Source: Rhizobium sp. Root1203 (GTDB lineage Bacteria > Pseudomonadota > Alphaproteobacteria > Rhizobiales > Rhizobiaceae). From it: a stretch of DNA of 64,000 nucleotides. Location: assembly GCF_001424945.1 (NCBI RefSeq), contig NZ_LMCW01000004.1, positions 1-64,000 on the forward strand, in the 5' to 3' direction. Shown piece after piece: positions 43,082 through 51,768 of the stretch (the stretch's first letter is position 1; each line of letters opens with the position of its first letter). The notes under the pieces were generated by a model, which was not told the origin of the DNA, made no database searches, and saw only the letters and a list, made by a program, of their open reading frames with translations. Position numbers and translations under genes: made by a program.

Positions 43082-44962
43082 CTATTTTGCGATCGCGAGG
43101 AACTCTTCGGCGCCCGTCTCGAATTGGAGCTTTGCCAGCTTGGCATATATACCGCCATGGCGGACGAGCGACTGGTGCGTGCCCTCTTCGACGACCCGCC
43201 CCTGGTCCAGGACAAGGATGCGGTCTGCCTTCAATACCGTCGCCAGGCGATGGGCGATGATGAGGGTGGTGCGCCCTTGCATCAGGCCATCGAGCGCTCT
43301 TTGCACAAGCGTCTCGCTCTCAGCGTCGAGCGCCGAGGTTGCCTCGTCGAGAAGCAGCAGCGGTGCGTCCTTCAGGATGGCGCGGGCAATCGCGATGCGC
43401 TGCCGCTGACCGCCGGAAAGTGTAATGCCACGCTCGCCGACTTCGGTGTCGTAGCCGTTCTCCAGCCTCGTGATGAATTCGTCGGCCTGGGCTGCAATGG
43501 CTGCTGCACGCACCGCCTCGCGGCTGGCATCGGGGCGGCCGAATGCAATATTTTCGTGGATCGACGTGGCAAAGATCGTGACGTCCTGGGGCACGATCGC
43601 CATGCGCCGGCGCAGCGCGTCGGGATCGACCGTGCGGGCATCGACGCCGTCGATCAGTACGGCGCCCTGCTGCGGGTCATAGAAGCGGAGGAGCAGCGAG
43701 AACACGGTTGTTTTCCCGGCGCCCGAAGGACCGACGATGGCAACGGTTTCGCCGGGCGCGATGCGGAAGTTCAAACCGTGCAGCGCGGACCGGCCGGGGC
43801 GCGACGGATAGGCGAAGTGGACGTCGGAGAATTCCACCTGGCCAAGGGCCGGATCAGGCAGCGACGCCGGGTTTGCGGGCGCGCCGATCGGGGACACCTC
43901 GTCCAGCAGCTCCGTCAGGCGGTCGGCGGCGCCGGCTGCCTGCGACAGTTCTCCCCAGACTTCGGAGAGGGCGCCAAGCGAACCCGCGGAGATGACGGAA
44001 TAGAGCAGAAACTGCCCAAGCGTCCCCGGAGAGAGCGTCCCCGCAAGAACATTGTGGGCGCCGACCCAGAGGACGGCGACGACGCTCCCGAAGATCAGCG
44101 TGATGGCAATGCCGGTCAACAGCGAGCGCGAGCGGATGGCGGCGCGGGCGGCATCGTAAGCCGTTTCGACGGCGGCTCCGTAGCGCCCGGCGGCTGCGGC
44201 CTCGCCGCCGAAGGCCTGCACCGTGCGTGTCGCCGAAATGGTCTCGTTGGCGAAGGCGGATGCGTCTGCGAGCGTATCCTGCGCTGCGCGAGAGCGTTTG
44301 CGCACGGAGCGGCCAAACCCGACCAGCGGAAAGACGATCAGCGGAATTGCGCCGAGCACCAGGCTGGAGAGCTTGGGCGAGGTGACGATCATCATGCCCA
44401 TGGCGCCGAAGCAGAGGATGAGGTTGCGGAGCGCAACAGACGCGGTGGCTCCGACCGCCGACTTGATCTGTGTCGTATCCGCCGTCAGGCGGGAAACGAT
44501 CTCGCCTGACTGGTTCACGTCGAAGAAGGAGGGAGACAGCCGCGTGACATGGGCGAAGACATCGCGACGGAGGTCCGAAACGATGCGCTCGCCGAGCGTG
44601 ATGACGAAATAGTAGCGGAGCGCACTGGCGACAGCCAGCACCACGGCCATCACCATCAGCATGAGGAAGTAGCTGTTGATGAAGCGGCCGTCCGCCTGGG
44701 TGAAGCCGTGGTCGATCATGCGGCGAACGGCAAGCGGCAAGGTCAGCGACGTGACCGCGGCCAGAGCCAGCGAGAAGAGGGCGCCGGCGACCATGCCGCG
44801 GTAGCGCATCACATAGGGCGCCAACCTGCCGAGTGGCCTCAGAGAACGCGACTTCTTCTCCCCGGTCTGCACTGCGTCTGTCAATTCATCTCCGATCGCC
44901 TTCAACACCGTGCAAGACGGTTGAGGGCTCTTGTTATCCCAGTGGCCTTCATGTATAGGCAC
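43082..44962 (-). CDS. ABC exporter, fused permease-ATPase (MsbA-like)
   Basis: Up to 626 residues: six membrane helices in the first 340 (MVAGALFSLALAAVTSLTLP; FLMLMVMAVVLAVASALRYY and others), then the ATPase with Walker A GPSGAGKTT, signature LSGGQRQR, Walker B LLLDEATSALD and switch IIAHRLAT. It belongs to the lipid A/lipopolysaccharide and drug exporter group and works as a homodimer. The frame opens with GTG at 44962, but a start near 44884 (TTG with GGAG five bases upstream) removes a poor N-terminus and may be right. Divergent from rpmE. Confidence 0.92.
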   Translation of the reverse strand: MPIHEGHWDNKSPQPSCTVLKAIGDELTDAVQTGEKKSRSLRPLGRLAPYVMRYRGMVAGALFSLALAAVTSLTLPLAVRRMIDHGFTQADGRFINSYFLMLMVMAVVLAVASALRYYFVITLGERIVSDLRRDVFAHVTRLSPSFFDVNQSGEIVSRLTADTTQIKSAVGATASVALRNLILCFGAMGMMIVTSPKLSSLVLGAIPLIVFPLVGFGRSVRKRSRAAQDTLADASAFANETISATRTVQAFGGEAAAAGRYGAAVETAYDAARAAIRSRSLLTGIAITLIFGSVVAVLWVGAHNVLAGTLSPGTLGQFLLYSVISAGSLGALSEVWGELSQAAGAADRLTELLDEVSPIGAPANPASLPDPALGQVEFSDVHFAYPSRPGRSALHGLNFRIAPGETVAIVGPSGAGKTTVFSLLLRFYDPQQGAVLIDGVDARTVDPDALRRRMAIVPQDVTIFATSIHENIAFGRPDASREAVRAAAIAAQADEFITRLENGYDTEVGERGITLSGGQRQRIAIARAILKDAPLLLLDEATSALDAESETLVQRALDGLMQGRTTLIIAHRLATVLKADRILVLDQGRVVEEGTHQSLVRHGGIYAKLAKLQFETGAEEFLAIAK

Positions 44963-45074
44963 CGCATCCTAATGGGAAGCCGTAGCCTTAAACGCCTGCG
45001 GCTTCATTTATTCAATCGGTCCTCTTGTCGCAACGTGATGCGTCAAATTGGACGTTCGTGGCAGGAAGATTGTT

Positions 45075-45296
45075 ATGAAGGCACAGATTCATCCCGACTA
45101 TCACACGATCAAGGTGGTCATGACCGACGGCACCGAGTACGAGACCCGCTCGACCTGGGGCTCTGAAGGCGCTGTCATGAACCTTGAAATCGACTCCAAG
45201 TCGCACCCGGCCTGGACGGGCGGCAACCAGCAGCTCATGGACCGCGGCGGCCGCGTTTCCAAGTTCAACAAGCGTTTCGGCGGCCTCGGCCTCTAA
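45075..45296 (+). CDS. rpmE: 50S ribosomal protein L31, cysteine-free type
   Basis: 73 residues: [20 protein letters not shown], then [11 protein letters not shown]. The four Cys that bind zinc in the C-plus form are absent (VVMTDGTEY where CSCG stands; IDSKSHP where CSKCHP stands). It is therefore the zinc-independent form, as is the L36 in this window. AGGAAG precedes the ATG, and a strong terminator follows. Confidence 0.95.
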   Translation: MKAQIHPDYHTIKVVMTDGTEYETRSTWGSEGAVMNLEIDSKSHPAWTGGNQQLMDRGGRVSKFNKRFGGLGL

Positions 45297-45318
45297 TCGC
45301 TGCCGGTTGGCAGAATTT

Positions 45319-45349
45319 GAAAAAGCTCCGCTGCGGCGGGGCTTTTTTT
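45319..45349 (+). terminator. Intrinsic terminator of rpmE
   Basis: AAAAGCTCCGC and GCGGGGCTTTT form a stem with a short loop, followed by seven T. It begins 23 bases after the stop codon. Confidence 0.9.
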
Positions 45350-45457
45350 GTTTTCGCCGACGGTGATCAAAGCGCTACTCCGGGTGAGTGGCCGACAACG
45401 AAAAACCGGCCGCGCACAAGCCGCAGCCGGTTTTAAATATGCCAGCGATCTGGACGA

Positions 45458-45973
45458 TCAGTTGTTGCCGAAAGCCGTCTGCAGGAGGCTCAACTGAGCC
45501 TGAACGCTGTTCTGGTTGTCAGGCACAATCGGCGCCTCGTTCGGCCGGTAGATTTCGCGGTCGAGCAGGGCGACACGGTTCTGAAGGCGCAGCGAGCGTT
45601 CGATCAGGTCGCGGAACGATTCCGGCAGATCGCCCCAGCCGGGAGCGTTGCGGTCGACATTGAAGCCGTCGAGGCGAACCTTGTTCTTTTCGGCAAGCAC
45701 CTGATCGCGCGACATCTCGCCGTTGTTGACGGCACGCTGCAGCAGCAGCCAGGAGGCCATTTGCATCAGGCGGGTGGTGAGGCGCATCGATTCAGCAGCG
45801 TAGAGAACAGACGCCATGCGCGGCAGAACCTTGGAGGCCGCGCGGCCATTGCCGTCGAGGTAGGCGGCGGTCTCTTCGACCAGCGACATTCCCTCCGAAT
45901 ACAGTGCCTTGAACTGCGAAGATGCGGCGGCGCGACCTGCAAAACTGATCGTATTCAATCCAAGCTCTGACAT
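45458..45973 (-). CDS. rcdA: RcdA family proteolysis adaptor (DUF1465)
   Basis: 171 residues of the DUF1465/RcdA family: EGMSLVEETAAYLDGNGR, then RMASVLYAAESMRLTTRLMQ and MASWLLLQRAVNNGEMSRDQ, ending DLIERSLRLQNRVALLDREI. In Caulobacter RcdA, with CpdR and PopA, delivers CtrA and other substrates to ClpXP at the G1-S transition. The spacer upstream of this gene holds an exact CtrA box (46099-46114), suggesting feedback from CtrA onto its own removal pathway. Confidence 0.9.
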   Translation of the reverse strand: MSELGLNTISFAGRAAASSQFKALYSEGMSLVEETAAYLDGNGRAASKVLPRMASVLYAAESMRLTTRLMQMASWLLLQRAVNNGEMSRDQVLAEKNKVRLDGFNVDRNAPGWGDLPESFRDLIERSLRLQNRVALLDREIYRPNEAPIVPDNQNSVQAQLSLLQTAFGNN

Positions 45974-46098
45974 TTAAACAGTCCCTGTTGCACGCATCTA
46001 CTTATGGTCAGGTAACGCCGGCCAAAGGCAAAAGTTTCCTCAGACGGCCTTTTATGCTTTTAAGATGGTAGCTTTAGCCCAATTGCGCAAGGCGTTTC

Positions 46099-46114
46099 TT
46101 AAGAAAGGGTTAAC
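46099..46114. promoter_or_regulatory. CtrA-binding site upstream of rcdA
   Basis: TTAA-gaaaggg-TTAAC, an exact match to the CtrA consensus TTAA-N7-TTAA(C). The centre is about 133 bases upstream of the rcdA ATG. It is flanked by a TTTCTTAAGAAA palindrome. Binding is inferred from the match. Confidence 0.65.
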
Positions 46115-46150
46115 TTCCACAGTTTCATGGAACTAGTCCCCAACGCAGGC

Positions 46151-46177
46151 AAAAAAGAAGAGCCGCAAAAGCGGCTC
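46151..46177 (-). terminator. Intrinsic terminator on the minus strand
   Basis: GAGCCGC-aaaa-GCGGCTC is a perfect stem; on the minus strand it is followed by TTCTTTTTT. It ends transcription coming from the DUF1192 side, or of the small transcript proposed between 46178 and about 46262. Confidence 0.9.
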
Positions 46178-46262
46178 TCAAGGTAAAACAGGGAGAAAAA
46201 TCAGACCAATTCACCGCATGGGAAACTGTCTGAAATCCAGAGCAAGTCCGGATGCGTAGAGT
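46151..46262 (-). ncRNA. Candidate small RNA upstream of rcdA
   Basis: A stretch with no ORF begins downstream of a TTAA-N7-TTAA box (46278-46292) and a TTATAA/GGTATT -10-like region (about 46264-46275, minus strand) and ends in a strong terminator (46151-46177). That is promoter, roughly 110 bases, terminator: the layout of an independent small RNA, possibly under CtrA control. The alternative is that it is only the 3' untranslated region of the DUF1192 gene. The 5' end is a guess. Confidence 0.4.
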
Positions 46263-46277
46263 AATACCTTATAAAGC

Positions 46278-46292
46278 TTAACGTCTCATTAA
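46278..46292. promoter_or_regulatory. Second CtrA-binding site
   Basis: TTAA-cgtctca-TTAA, an exact N7 match. It lies 60 bases downstream of the DUF1192 stop and just upstream of the candidate small RNA, with a TATAAG/GGTATT -10-like element at about the right spacing on the minus strand. Two exact boxes within 200 bases are unlikely by chance in a GC-rich genome. Confidence 0.6.
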
Positions 46293-46351
46293 GTCTGTGC
46301 CGAATTAACACTTGCGTGGCCGCTATAATTGGATTCCGGCCAATGGCGGGG

Positions 46352-46543
46352 TCAGGATCGGAACAGATTTTCTGCCGCCAATCTTCCGGAGGCCTTTCTA
46401 GCCGCTTCGGCCTCGATGCGGGCGATTTCGGTTTTCAGCAGCTCGATCCTGGAATTCAGCTCGTCGACAGACATCATGGAAAGTTCCATGCCGATTTCGT
46501 GAGTCGGCTTCTTCTGGGGGCGGTCGTCATCGATAAAGGTCAT
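46352..46543 (-). CDS. DUF1192 family small protein
   Basis: 63 residues: GMELSMMSVDELNSRIELLK, then TEIARIEAEAARKASGRLAA. The DUF1192 family is a short acidic-headed helix specific to alphaproteobacteria, function unknown. It lies 21 bases downstream of the MFS gene end on the other side and is read on the minus strand with it. Confidence 0.88.
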   Translation of the reverse strand: MTFIDDDRPQKKPTHEIGMELSMMSVDELNSRIELLKTEIARIEAEAARKASGRLAAENLFRS

Positions 46544-46564
46544 ACTCGGTCCTCCATCCTTGCA

Positions 46565-47848
46565 TCAGTTGTACTTTACCGCAGGATCGCCCGGTTCGGG
46601 AGCCTTGTTGGGGGGATTGCGATCCGCCAGCGACATGCTTTCGGGCGTCAGCATCTGCGACGTCGCGGTCGGCAAGGTCGTGTAGGCGTCGCGGTCGCCC
46701 GCGGGAATGGCGGCGCGCATGCGGCTGCGCATGATCGCGTAAGCGGTGATCAGGACATGGGCGACGGCGGTGACCAGGAACAGCGCGTGCGGATTGATCA
46801 TCGACATGACGGGGCCGCCGATCGTCGGACCGATGATGGTGCCGATGCCGTAGAGCAGCAGCAGGCCGCCGGAAACCTTTACGAAATCCTCCGACGAGGC
46901 ATAGTCGTTCGCATGCGCGACGGCGATCGGATAGAGCGTGTTGGCGACCGCGCCGTAGAGTATGACGAGACCGATGATGAAGGTCGGCGACGAGGGGTGC
47001 AGGACGGCAAGCAGCAGACCGGCAAAGGCGGCGACCGCCGACATGGCTGCCAGCACGTAGCGCCGGTCGATGCGGTCCGAGAGGCGGCCGGCGGGAAGCT
47101 GCATCAGGGCGCCGGCAAAGATGGTGGAGCTCATCATGATGGCGATGCTGGTATCGGAGAGGCCGGCGCCGGCGCCGAAGACGGCGCCCAGCGTGCCGTA
47201 GGCGCCGTTGGCAATTCCGACGAGCAAGATGCCGAAGCATGAAACCGGCGAGTTGCGATAGAGAGCGGGGAGGTCGAGCTTGACCGCCTTCAGCGGCTGC
47301 GGCGAGGCTGCGGTGGACAGCGTCGTCGGCAGCATGGCGATGCAATAGAAGATGCCGCAAATCATGAAGAGAACAGGGGTGCGAACATCCTCGAGCGGTA
47401 TCATCATCTGTCCGGCGACGACGCCGAAAAGGGTGATGGCGATGTAGAGGGAGAAGATCGCGCCACGGCTTTCATTTGTGGCGCGCTCGTTCAGCCAGCT
47501 CTCGATGATCATCGAGGTTCCGGCAGTGGCAAAGCCGGTGACGGCGCGTAGCAGCACCCACCAGACCGGGTGGATGACGATGCCGCTGACCAGCGCAATG
47601 ATGGCGATGATGGCGATGAACCCGGAAAACGCGCGCACATGGCCGACGCGTCGCACCATTTTAGGAGCTACCAGGCAGCCGATGACGAAGCCTGCCGCCC
47701 ATGAGGTACCAAGCAGGCCGAGCGTCGTTGTCGCGTAGCCCTCGATATTGCCGCGGACGGGAAGCAGAATGCCTTGCAGGCCGTTGCCCATGAAGAGGAA
47801 AAGTGTGCCAAAGAGAAGTGCGGCGACGGACAGCAGGTTTCTTTTCAT
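46565..47848 (-). CDS. Major facilitator superfamily transporter
   Basis: 427 residues from ATG 47848, with 12 likely membrane helices. The family loop motifs are visible: PKMVRRVGHVRAFSGFIAII after helix 2 and GRLSDRIDRRYVLAAMSAVA after helix 8. It resembles the YcaD/UMF2 branch of predicted small-molecule efflux carriers. The substrate is unknown. A divergent spacer of about 175 bases separates it from the small membrane protein at 48023. Confidence 0.9.
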   Translation of the reverse strand: MKRNLLSVAALLFGTLFLFMGNGLQGILLPVRGNIEGYATTTLGLLGTSWAAGFVIGCLVAPKMVRRVGHVRAFSGFIAIIAIIALVSGIVIHPVWWVLLRAVTGFATAGTSMIIESWLNERATNESRGAIFSLYIAITLFGVVAGQMMIPLEDVRTPVLFMICGIFYCIAMLPTTLSTAASPQPLKAVKLDLPALYRNSPVSCFGILLVGIANGAYGTLGAVFGAGAGLSDTSIAIMMSSTIFAGALMQLPAGRLSDRIDRRYVLAAMSAVAAFAGLLLAVLHPSSPTFIIGLVILYGAVANTLYPIAVAHANDYASSEDFVKVSGGLLLLYGIGTIIGPTIGGPVMSMINPHALFLVTAVAHVLITAYAIMRSRMRAAIPAGDRDAYTTLPTATSQMLTPESMSLADRNPPNKAPEPGDPAVKYN

Positions 47849-48022
47849 TTTCCACAGACTCTGCACATTGGTTGTCGAACGGACATATGGCGACGCGGCG
47901 TGTCGCCCAGTCTCAAGAATGTTGATTGTGCCCCCGAATGCCTTTACGGCATGAATAAATGCAGTCGTTGCGCGAAATAATGTCGGTCCTGTGACATTAA
48001 TAACAGTTGGAAAAATAAAGAC

Positions 48023-48187
48023 ATGACGAAGCTGATCGCGCTGCTGCTCATCCTGGCGATGGCAATACAGGTGATCAAACCGCTCGGGTTGCCCGGGCTG
48101 CGGCGGCGGGCGGATTTCTGGAAGATAGCCCTTATCGCATTTGCGATATGGGCGGTCGCGCTGCTCGGCCGCGACCTGTTCGCCTAG
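48023..48187 (+). CDS. 54-residue two-helix membrane protein
   Basis: An ATG at 48023 opens a 54-codon frame ending TAG at 48185-48187. The product begins MTKLIALLLILAMAIQVIKP and has a second hydrophobic helix, FWKIALIAFAIWAVALLG, with a basic LRRRADF loop between them. Codon use fits the genome and the pattern of helix-loop-helix is too regular to be chance. Function unknown. It ends five bases from the end of the convergent PhzF gene. Confidence 0.65.
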   Translation: MTKLIALLLILAMAIQVIKPLGLPGLRRRADFWKIALIAFAIWAVALLGRDLFA

Positions 48188-48191
48188 CTGG

Positions 48192-49109
48192 CTAGCATTC
48201 GATTTCGCCGTGCATGACGGGCACACAGGAACCGGAGATGGTCACATCGGTGACGATGCCGTCCTGCTTTACAACGTCTATCCCGATGATGCTGCGCCGA
48301 CCCATTTCCACGCCCTGCTCGATGGTCAGCGAGACGGTCATGTTCGCATCCGGCACGAGCGATACGAGGTAGGCGCCGAGTGCCGCCGAGGCACTGCCGG
48401 TTGCCGGGTCTTCCGGGACGTTGTCGAGTGGTGCGAACATGCGCGCGCGGATGTTCCACGGCTGGTCGGGCGAGCGGACGTAGACGAACAGCGAGAAGTC
48501 GTGGCTGCCTTCCGGCGTGGGCCCGGCAGCCTCCTGGAAGTAGGCAAGGTTCGGTCGGGCGAGGGCGAGTGCCGGCAGATCCGCCAGTTCGGCAACGACA
48601 AAGCTCAGCCCGACGGAGGCAAGCACCGGCCTGTGAGCCGTCGTGCGCACTGCGTCGGCGCCGATCGAGAGGCAGCGGGCGACTGTTTCCGCCATGATCG
48701 TCCGGCCGACAATGAGCGGTTTCGGCGCACGTATCGCGGCGGACGAGACCCGATCACCGTCACGCTTCAAGTCGACCTTGACGAGGCCGGCCTTTTCTTC
48801 GAAGCGCAAGCTGCTGCCGACCGCGCGTCCGAAGACCTCGGCCTGCTGGCCGAGGACATAGGCCGTTCCGACATTCGGATGCCCGGCAAAGGGCACTTCC
48901 ATGGTCGGGGTGAAGATGCGGACCCGGGCGGTATTCTCCGGATTTTCCGGCGGCAGCACGAAGGTCACTTCGGAATAGCCGAACTCGGCCGCGATCTTCT
49001 GCATGTCGGTATCGCTCAGGCCGCGCGCGTCGGTCATCACCGCCAGCGGATTTCCCTCGAAGCGCGTGGAGGTGAAGACGTCGACGGTCGTGAAGGACAC
49101 TTTGCTCAT
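48192..49109 (-). CDS. PhzF family isomerase
   Basis: 305 residues with the PhzF diaminopimelate-epimerase-like fold: [19 protein letters not shown] at the N-terminus, GYSEVTFV with the catalytic Glu46, [13 protein letters not shown] and [20 protein letters not shown]. It probably isomerises a small carbon-carbon double-bond substrate. No phenazine genes are nearby, so it is one of the many general PhzF-like proteins. Confidence 0.9.
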   Translation of the reverse strand: MSKVSFTTVDVFTSTRFEGNPLAVMTDARGLSDTDMQKIAAEFGYSEVTFVLPPENPENTARVRIFTPTMEVPFAGHPNVGTAYVLGQQAEVFGRAVGSSLRFEEKAGLVKVDLKRDGDRVSSAAIRAPKPLIVGRTIMAETVARCLSIGADAVRTTAHRPVLASVGLSFVVAELADLPALALARPNLAYFQEAAGPTPEGSHDFSLFVYVRSPDQPWNIRARMFAPLDNVPEDPATGSASAALGAYLVSLVPDANMTVSLTIEQGVEMGRRSIIGIDVVKQDGIVTDVTISGSCVPVMHGEIEC

Positions 49110-49189
49110 GGGGGCTCCAACCTATCATGCGATACCGATTCCTAGCGATGATCGGTTGGAGGCAGAAGCGCAAATTTGTCGCCGCGACA

Positions 49190-49222
49190 ATGAAAAACCC
49201 GGCCGCTTGCGCGACCGGGTTC
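49190..49222 (-). terminator. Intrinsic terminator of the aldolase gene
   Basis: Read on the minus strand, AACCCGG...CCGGGTT is a seven-base stem with a long loop that can itself pair, followed by TTTTCATT. It starts 23 bases after the aldolase stop. Confidence 0.85.
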
Positions 49223-49244
49223 CTGAATTGCGGCGAGCTTGATC

Positions 49245-50270
49245 TCAAGCAGCCTTTTCGAGGTCTTTCTTCCAGCTGCCTTTGGCGGCAAGGCTGTTCA
49301 TCTCGGCGCGATGGCTGAAGGCACGCTGGCCCGCAGCGACGTTCTCCGGCTTGCCGCCCCAGGCCTTGAGGGCCGTGTCCTGCAGCGCGCGGCCATAGGA
49401 GAAAGTAACGGACCAAGGCAGGTCGTAGCCGGAGTTGATGGCGGAGAGGTGTGCGGTCGCTTCTTCGGTGGACTGGCCGCCGGAGAGGAAGGCGATGCCG
49501 GGCACGGCCGATGGGACGGTGCGCTTCAGCACCTGGACGGTGCGCTCGGCCACTTCCGACACCGATGCCTTGCGGGCGTTCTTGCCGTCGATGACCATGT
49601 TGGGCTTGAGGACGATGCCTTCCAGCCTGACGCGGGCGTCGGCGAGCTCTTCGAAGACGGTGCGAATCGTCCATTCCGTCACTTCGGCGCAGCGGTCGAT
49701 GTTGTGGTCGCCGGGCTTGCCGTCCATCAGGCACTCCGGCTCGACGATCGGGACGATGCCGGCCTGCTGGCAAAGCGCCGCGTAGCGCGCAAGCGCATGG
49801 GCATTGGCGCGCATCGACCCCCAGGTCGGCAGAGAGGAGGAGATCGCGATCACACCGCGCCATTTGGCAAAACGCGCGCCGGCTTCGTAGTACTTCGCCA
49901 GACGGTCCGCGAGACCGTCGAGGCCTTCGGTGATCGTCTCGCCGGGATAGTTGACCATCGGCTTTGCGCCGGTGTCGACCTTGATGCCGGGGATGCTGCC
50001 GGCGGCGCGGATGATGTCCACGAACGGGGTGCCGTCTGCGGCTTTCTGAAAGAGGGTTTCGTCATAGAGGATGACGCCGGAGATATACTCTTTCATCGCG
50101 CTGTCTGAGCGGAAGAGCATTTCGCGGTAGTCGCGGCGGCTTGTTTCCGTCGATTCCAGGCCGATCGTGTCGAACCGCTTACCGATCGTGGCAGTCGATT
50201 CATCCGCTGCCAGCAACCCCCGGCCGCCCGTGACCATACGCAGGGCAATGTCTTCCAAACGTTCGCTCAT
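49245..50270 (-). CDS. Fructose-bisphosphate aldolase, class I
   Basis: 341 residues from ATG 50270. It has the eukaryote-like class I sequence: RGLLAADESTATIGKRF near the start, IVPIVEPECLMDG, and the Schiff-base lysine in GIVLKPNMV. It cleaves or makes fructose-1,6-bisphosphate without a metal. It is placed among pgk, gap and tkt, with spacing and terminators showing separate transcripts. Confidence 0.95.
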   Translation of the reverse strand: MSERLEDIALRMVTGGRGLLAADESTATIGKRFDTIGLESTETSRRDYREMLFRSDSAMKEYISGVILYDETLFQKAADGTPFVDIIRAAGSIPGIKVDTGAKPMVNYPGETITEGLDGLADRLAKYYEAGARFAKWRGVIAISSSLPTWGSMRANAHALARYAALCQQAGIVPIVEPECLMDGKPGDHNIDRCAEVTEWTIRTVFEELADARVRLEGIVLKPNMVIDGKNARKASVSEVAERTVQVLKRTVPSAVPGIAFLSGGQSTEEATAHLSAINSGYDLPWSVTFSYGRALQDTALKAWGGKPENVAAGQRAFSHRAEMNSLAAKGSWKKDLEKAA

Positions 50271-50423
50271 ATCGCTCTCTCCACAGCAAGAAAAACTAGT
50301 CAACTGATGAATATAGGTCGGCGATACCAGAAGTTTATAGACGGGAATACGGCGGGCAAAAAGACTGAAACGATTGAAATTCTTTCAATCGTTTGAAAGT
50401 CTGAACTTTTGTTTTTGCCCTGA

Positions 50424-50457
50424 GCAAAAGACCGCGGACACTTGCGTGCCGCGGTCT
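50424..50457 (-). terminator. Intrinsic terminator of pgk
   Basis: GACCGCGG/CCGCGGTC, an eight-base stem with an 11-base loop, followed on the minus strand by TTTTGC. It lies 38 bases after the pgk stop. Confidence 0.85.
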
Positions 50458-50494
50458 ATGTACATGGAAAATTTGTCGAATCGGGTTCTGGCGT

Positions 50495-51697
50495 CTACTT
50501 CGCCGCGTTCAACACGGCGACGCCCGGAAGGACCTTGCCTTCCATCCACTCGAGGAAAGCGCCACCTGCCGTCGACACATAGCTGAAGTCGTCGGCAACG
50601 CCTGCGTGGTTCAGGGCAGAAACCGTGTCGCCGCCGCCGGCAACCGAGGTGAGCTTGCCGGCCCTGGTGCGTTCGGCCGCATATTTTGCAGCAGCCACCG
50701 TCGCCGTATCGAAGGGCTCGATCTCGAACGCGCCGAGCGGGCCATTCCAGACCAGCGTGTTGGCACGCCCGATCCATGCCTTGATGGCTTCGACCGACTT
50801 CGGGCCGACGTCGAGCACCATGGCGTCGGATGGAATGGCGTCGATCGCCACCGTCTCGTTGGCAGCGCCCGCCTTGAACTCGCGCGCGATCACGCCGTCT
50901 TCCGGCAGGACGATGGCGCAGCCAGCCGTCGCGGCTTCGATCATGATCTGGCGCGCGGTATCGGCAAGGTCGTGCTCGCAGAGCGACTTTCCGACATTTG
51001 TGCCGCGGGCAGCAAGGAAGGTGTTGGCCATGCCGCCGCCGATCACCAGCGCATCGACCTTCTTGACGAGGTTCATGAGCAGGTCGATCTTGGTCGAAAC
51101 CTTTGCGCCGCCGACGATGGCGACGACGGGGCGGGTCGGATTGCCGAGGCCCTTCTCGAGCGCCTCCAGTTCGGCCTGCATGGTGCGGCCGGCGTGGGCC
51201 GGAAGATGATGCGCGAGGCCCTCCGTGGAGGCGTGTGCGCGGTGGGCCGCCGAGAAGGCGTCGTTGACATAGATGTCGCCGTTGGCCGCCAGCGCCTTGA
51301 CGAATTCCGGATCGTTCTTTTCCTCGCCCTTGTGGAAGCGGGTGTTCTCCAGCAGGAGGATATCGCCGTTCTTCATCGCCGCAATCGCGGCCGTCGCGGC
51401 GTTGCCGATCGCGTCGCTGGCAGTCTGTACCGGATGGTCCAGGACCTCTTCGACAGAGGGCGCAATCAAGGAGAGAGACAGATCAGGCGAGGGGCCGTCC
51501 TTAGGCCGGCCAAAGTGCGCGAGCAGGATGACCTTGGCGCCTTTTTGCGACAGTTCGAGGATCGTCGGGGCAACGCGCTCGATGCGCGTGACATCGGTTA
51601 CTTTGCCGTCTTTTACCGGGACGTTGAGGTCGACGCGGACGAGAACGCGCTTCCCGGCAATGTCGTTGAGGTCGTCGAGGGTCTTGAAGGAAGGCAT
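50495..51697 (-). CDS. pgk: Phosphoglycerate kinase
   Basis: 400 residues, complete. Hallmarks are [11 protein letters not shown] (18-28), [12 protein letters not shown] (about 57-68), the substrate-binding [27 protein letters not shown] and [11 protein letters not shown]. It transfers phosphate between 1,3-bisphosphoglycerate and ADP in the cytoplasm. Its own terminator follows at 50424-50457, and an unrelated antiporter gene lies upstream. Confidence 0.97.
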   Translation of the reverse strand: MPSFKTLDDLNDIAGKRVLVRVDLNVPVKDGKVTDVTRIERVAPTILELSQKGAKVILLAHFGRPKDGPSPDLSLSLIAPSVEEVLDHPVQTASDAIGNAATAAIAAMKNGDILLLENTRFHKGEEKNDPEFVKALAANGDIYVNDAFSAAHRAHASTEGLAHHLPAHAGRTMQAELEALEKGLGNPTRPVVAIVGGAKVSTKIDLLMNLVKKVDALVIGGGMANTFLAARGTNVGKSLCEHDLADTARQIMIEAATAGCAIVLPEDGVIAREFKAGAANETVAIDAIPSDAMVLDVGPKSVEAIKAWIGRANTLVWNGPLGAFEIEPFDTATVAAAKYAAERTRAGKLTSVAGGGDTVSALNHAGVADDFSYVSTAGGAFLEWMEGKVLPGVAVLNAAK

Positions 51698-51768
51698 GGA
51701 AGGATCCGTTCGTTATTGCCCAAAAAGATGCGGGGACCATAGCAAGGATCATCACGGACGCAAGGCGT

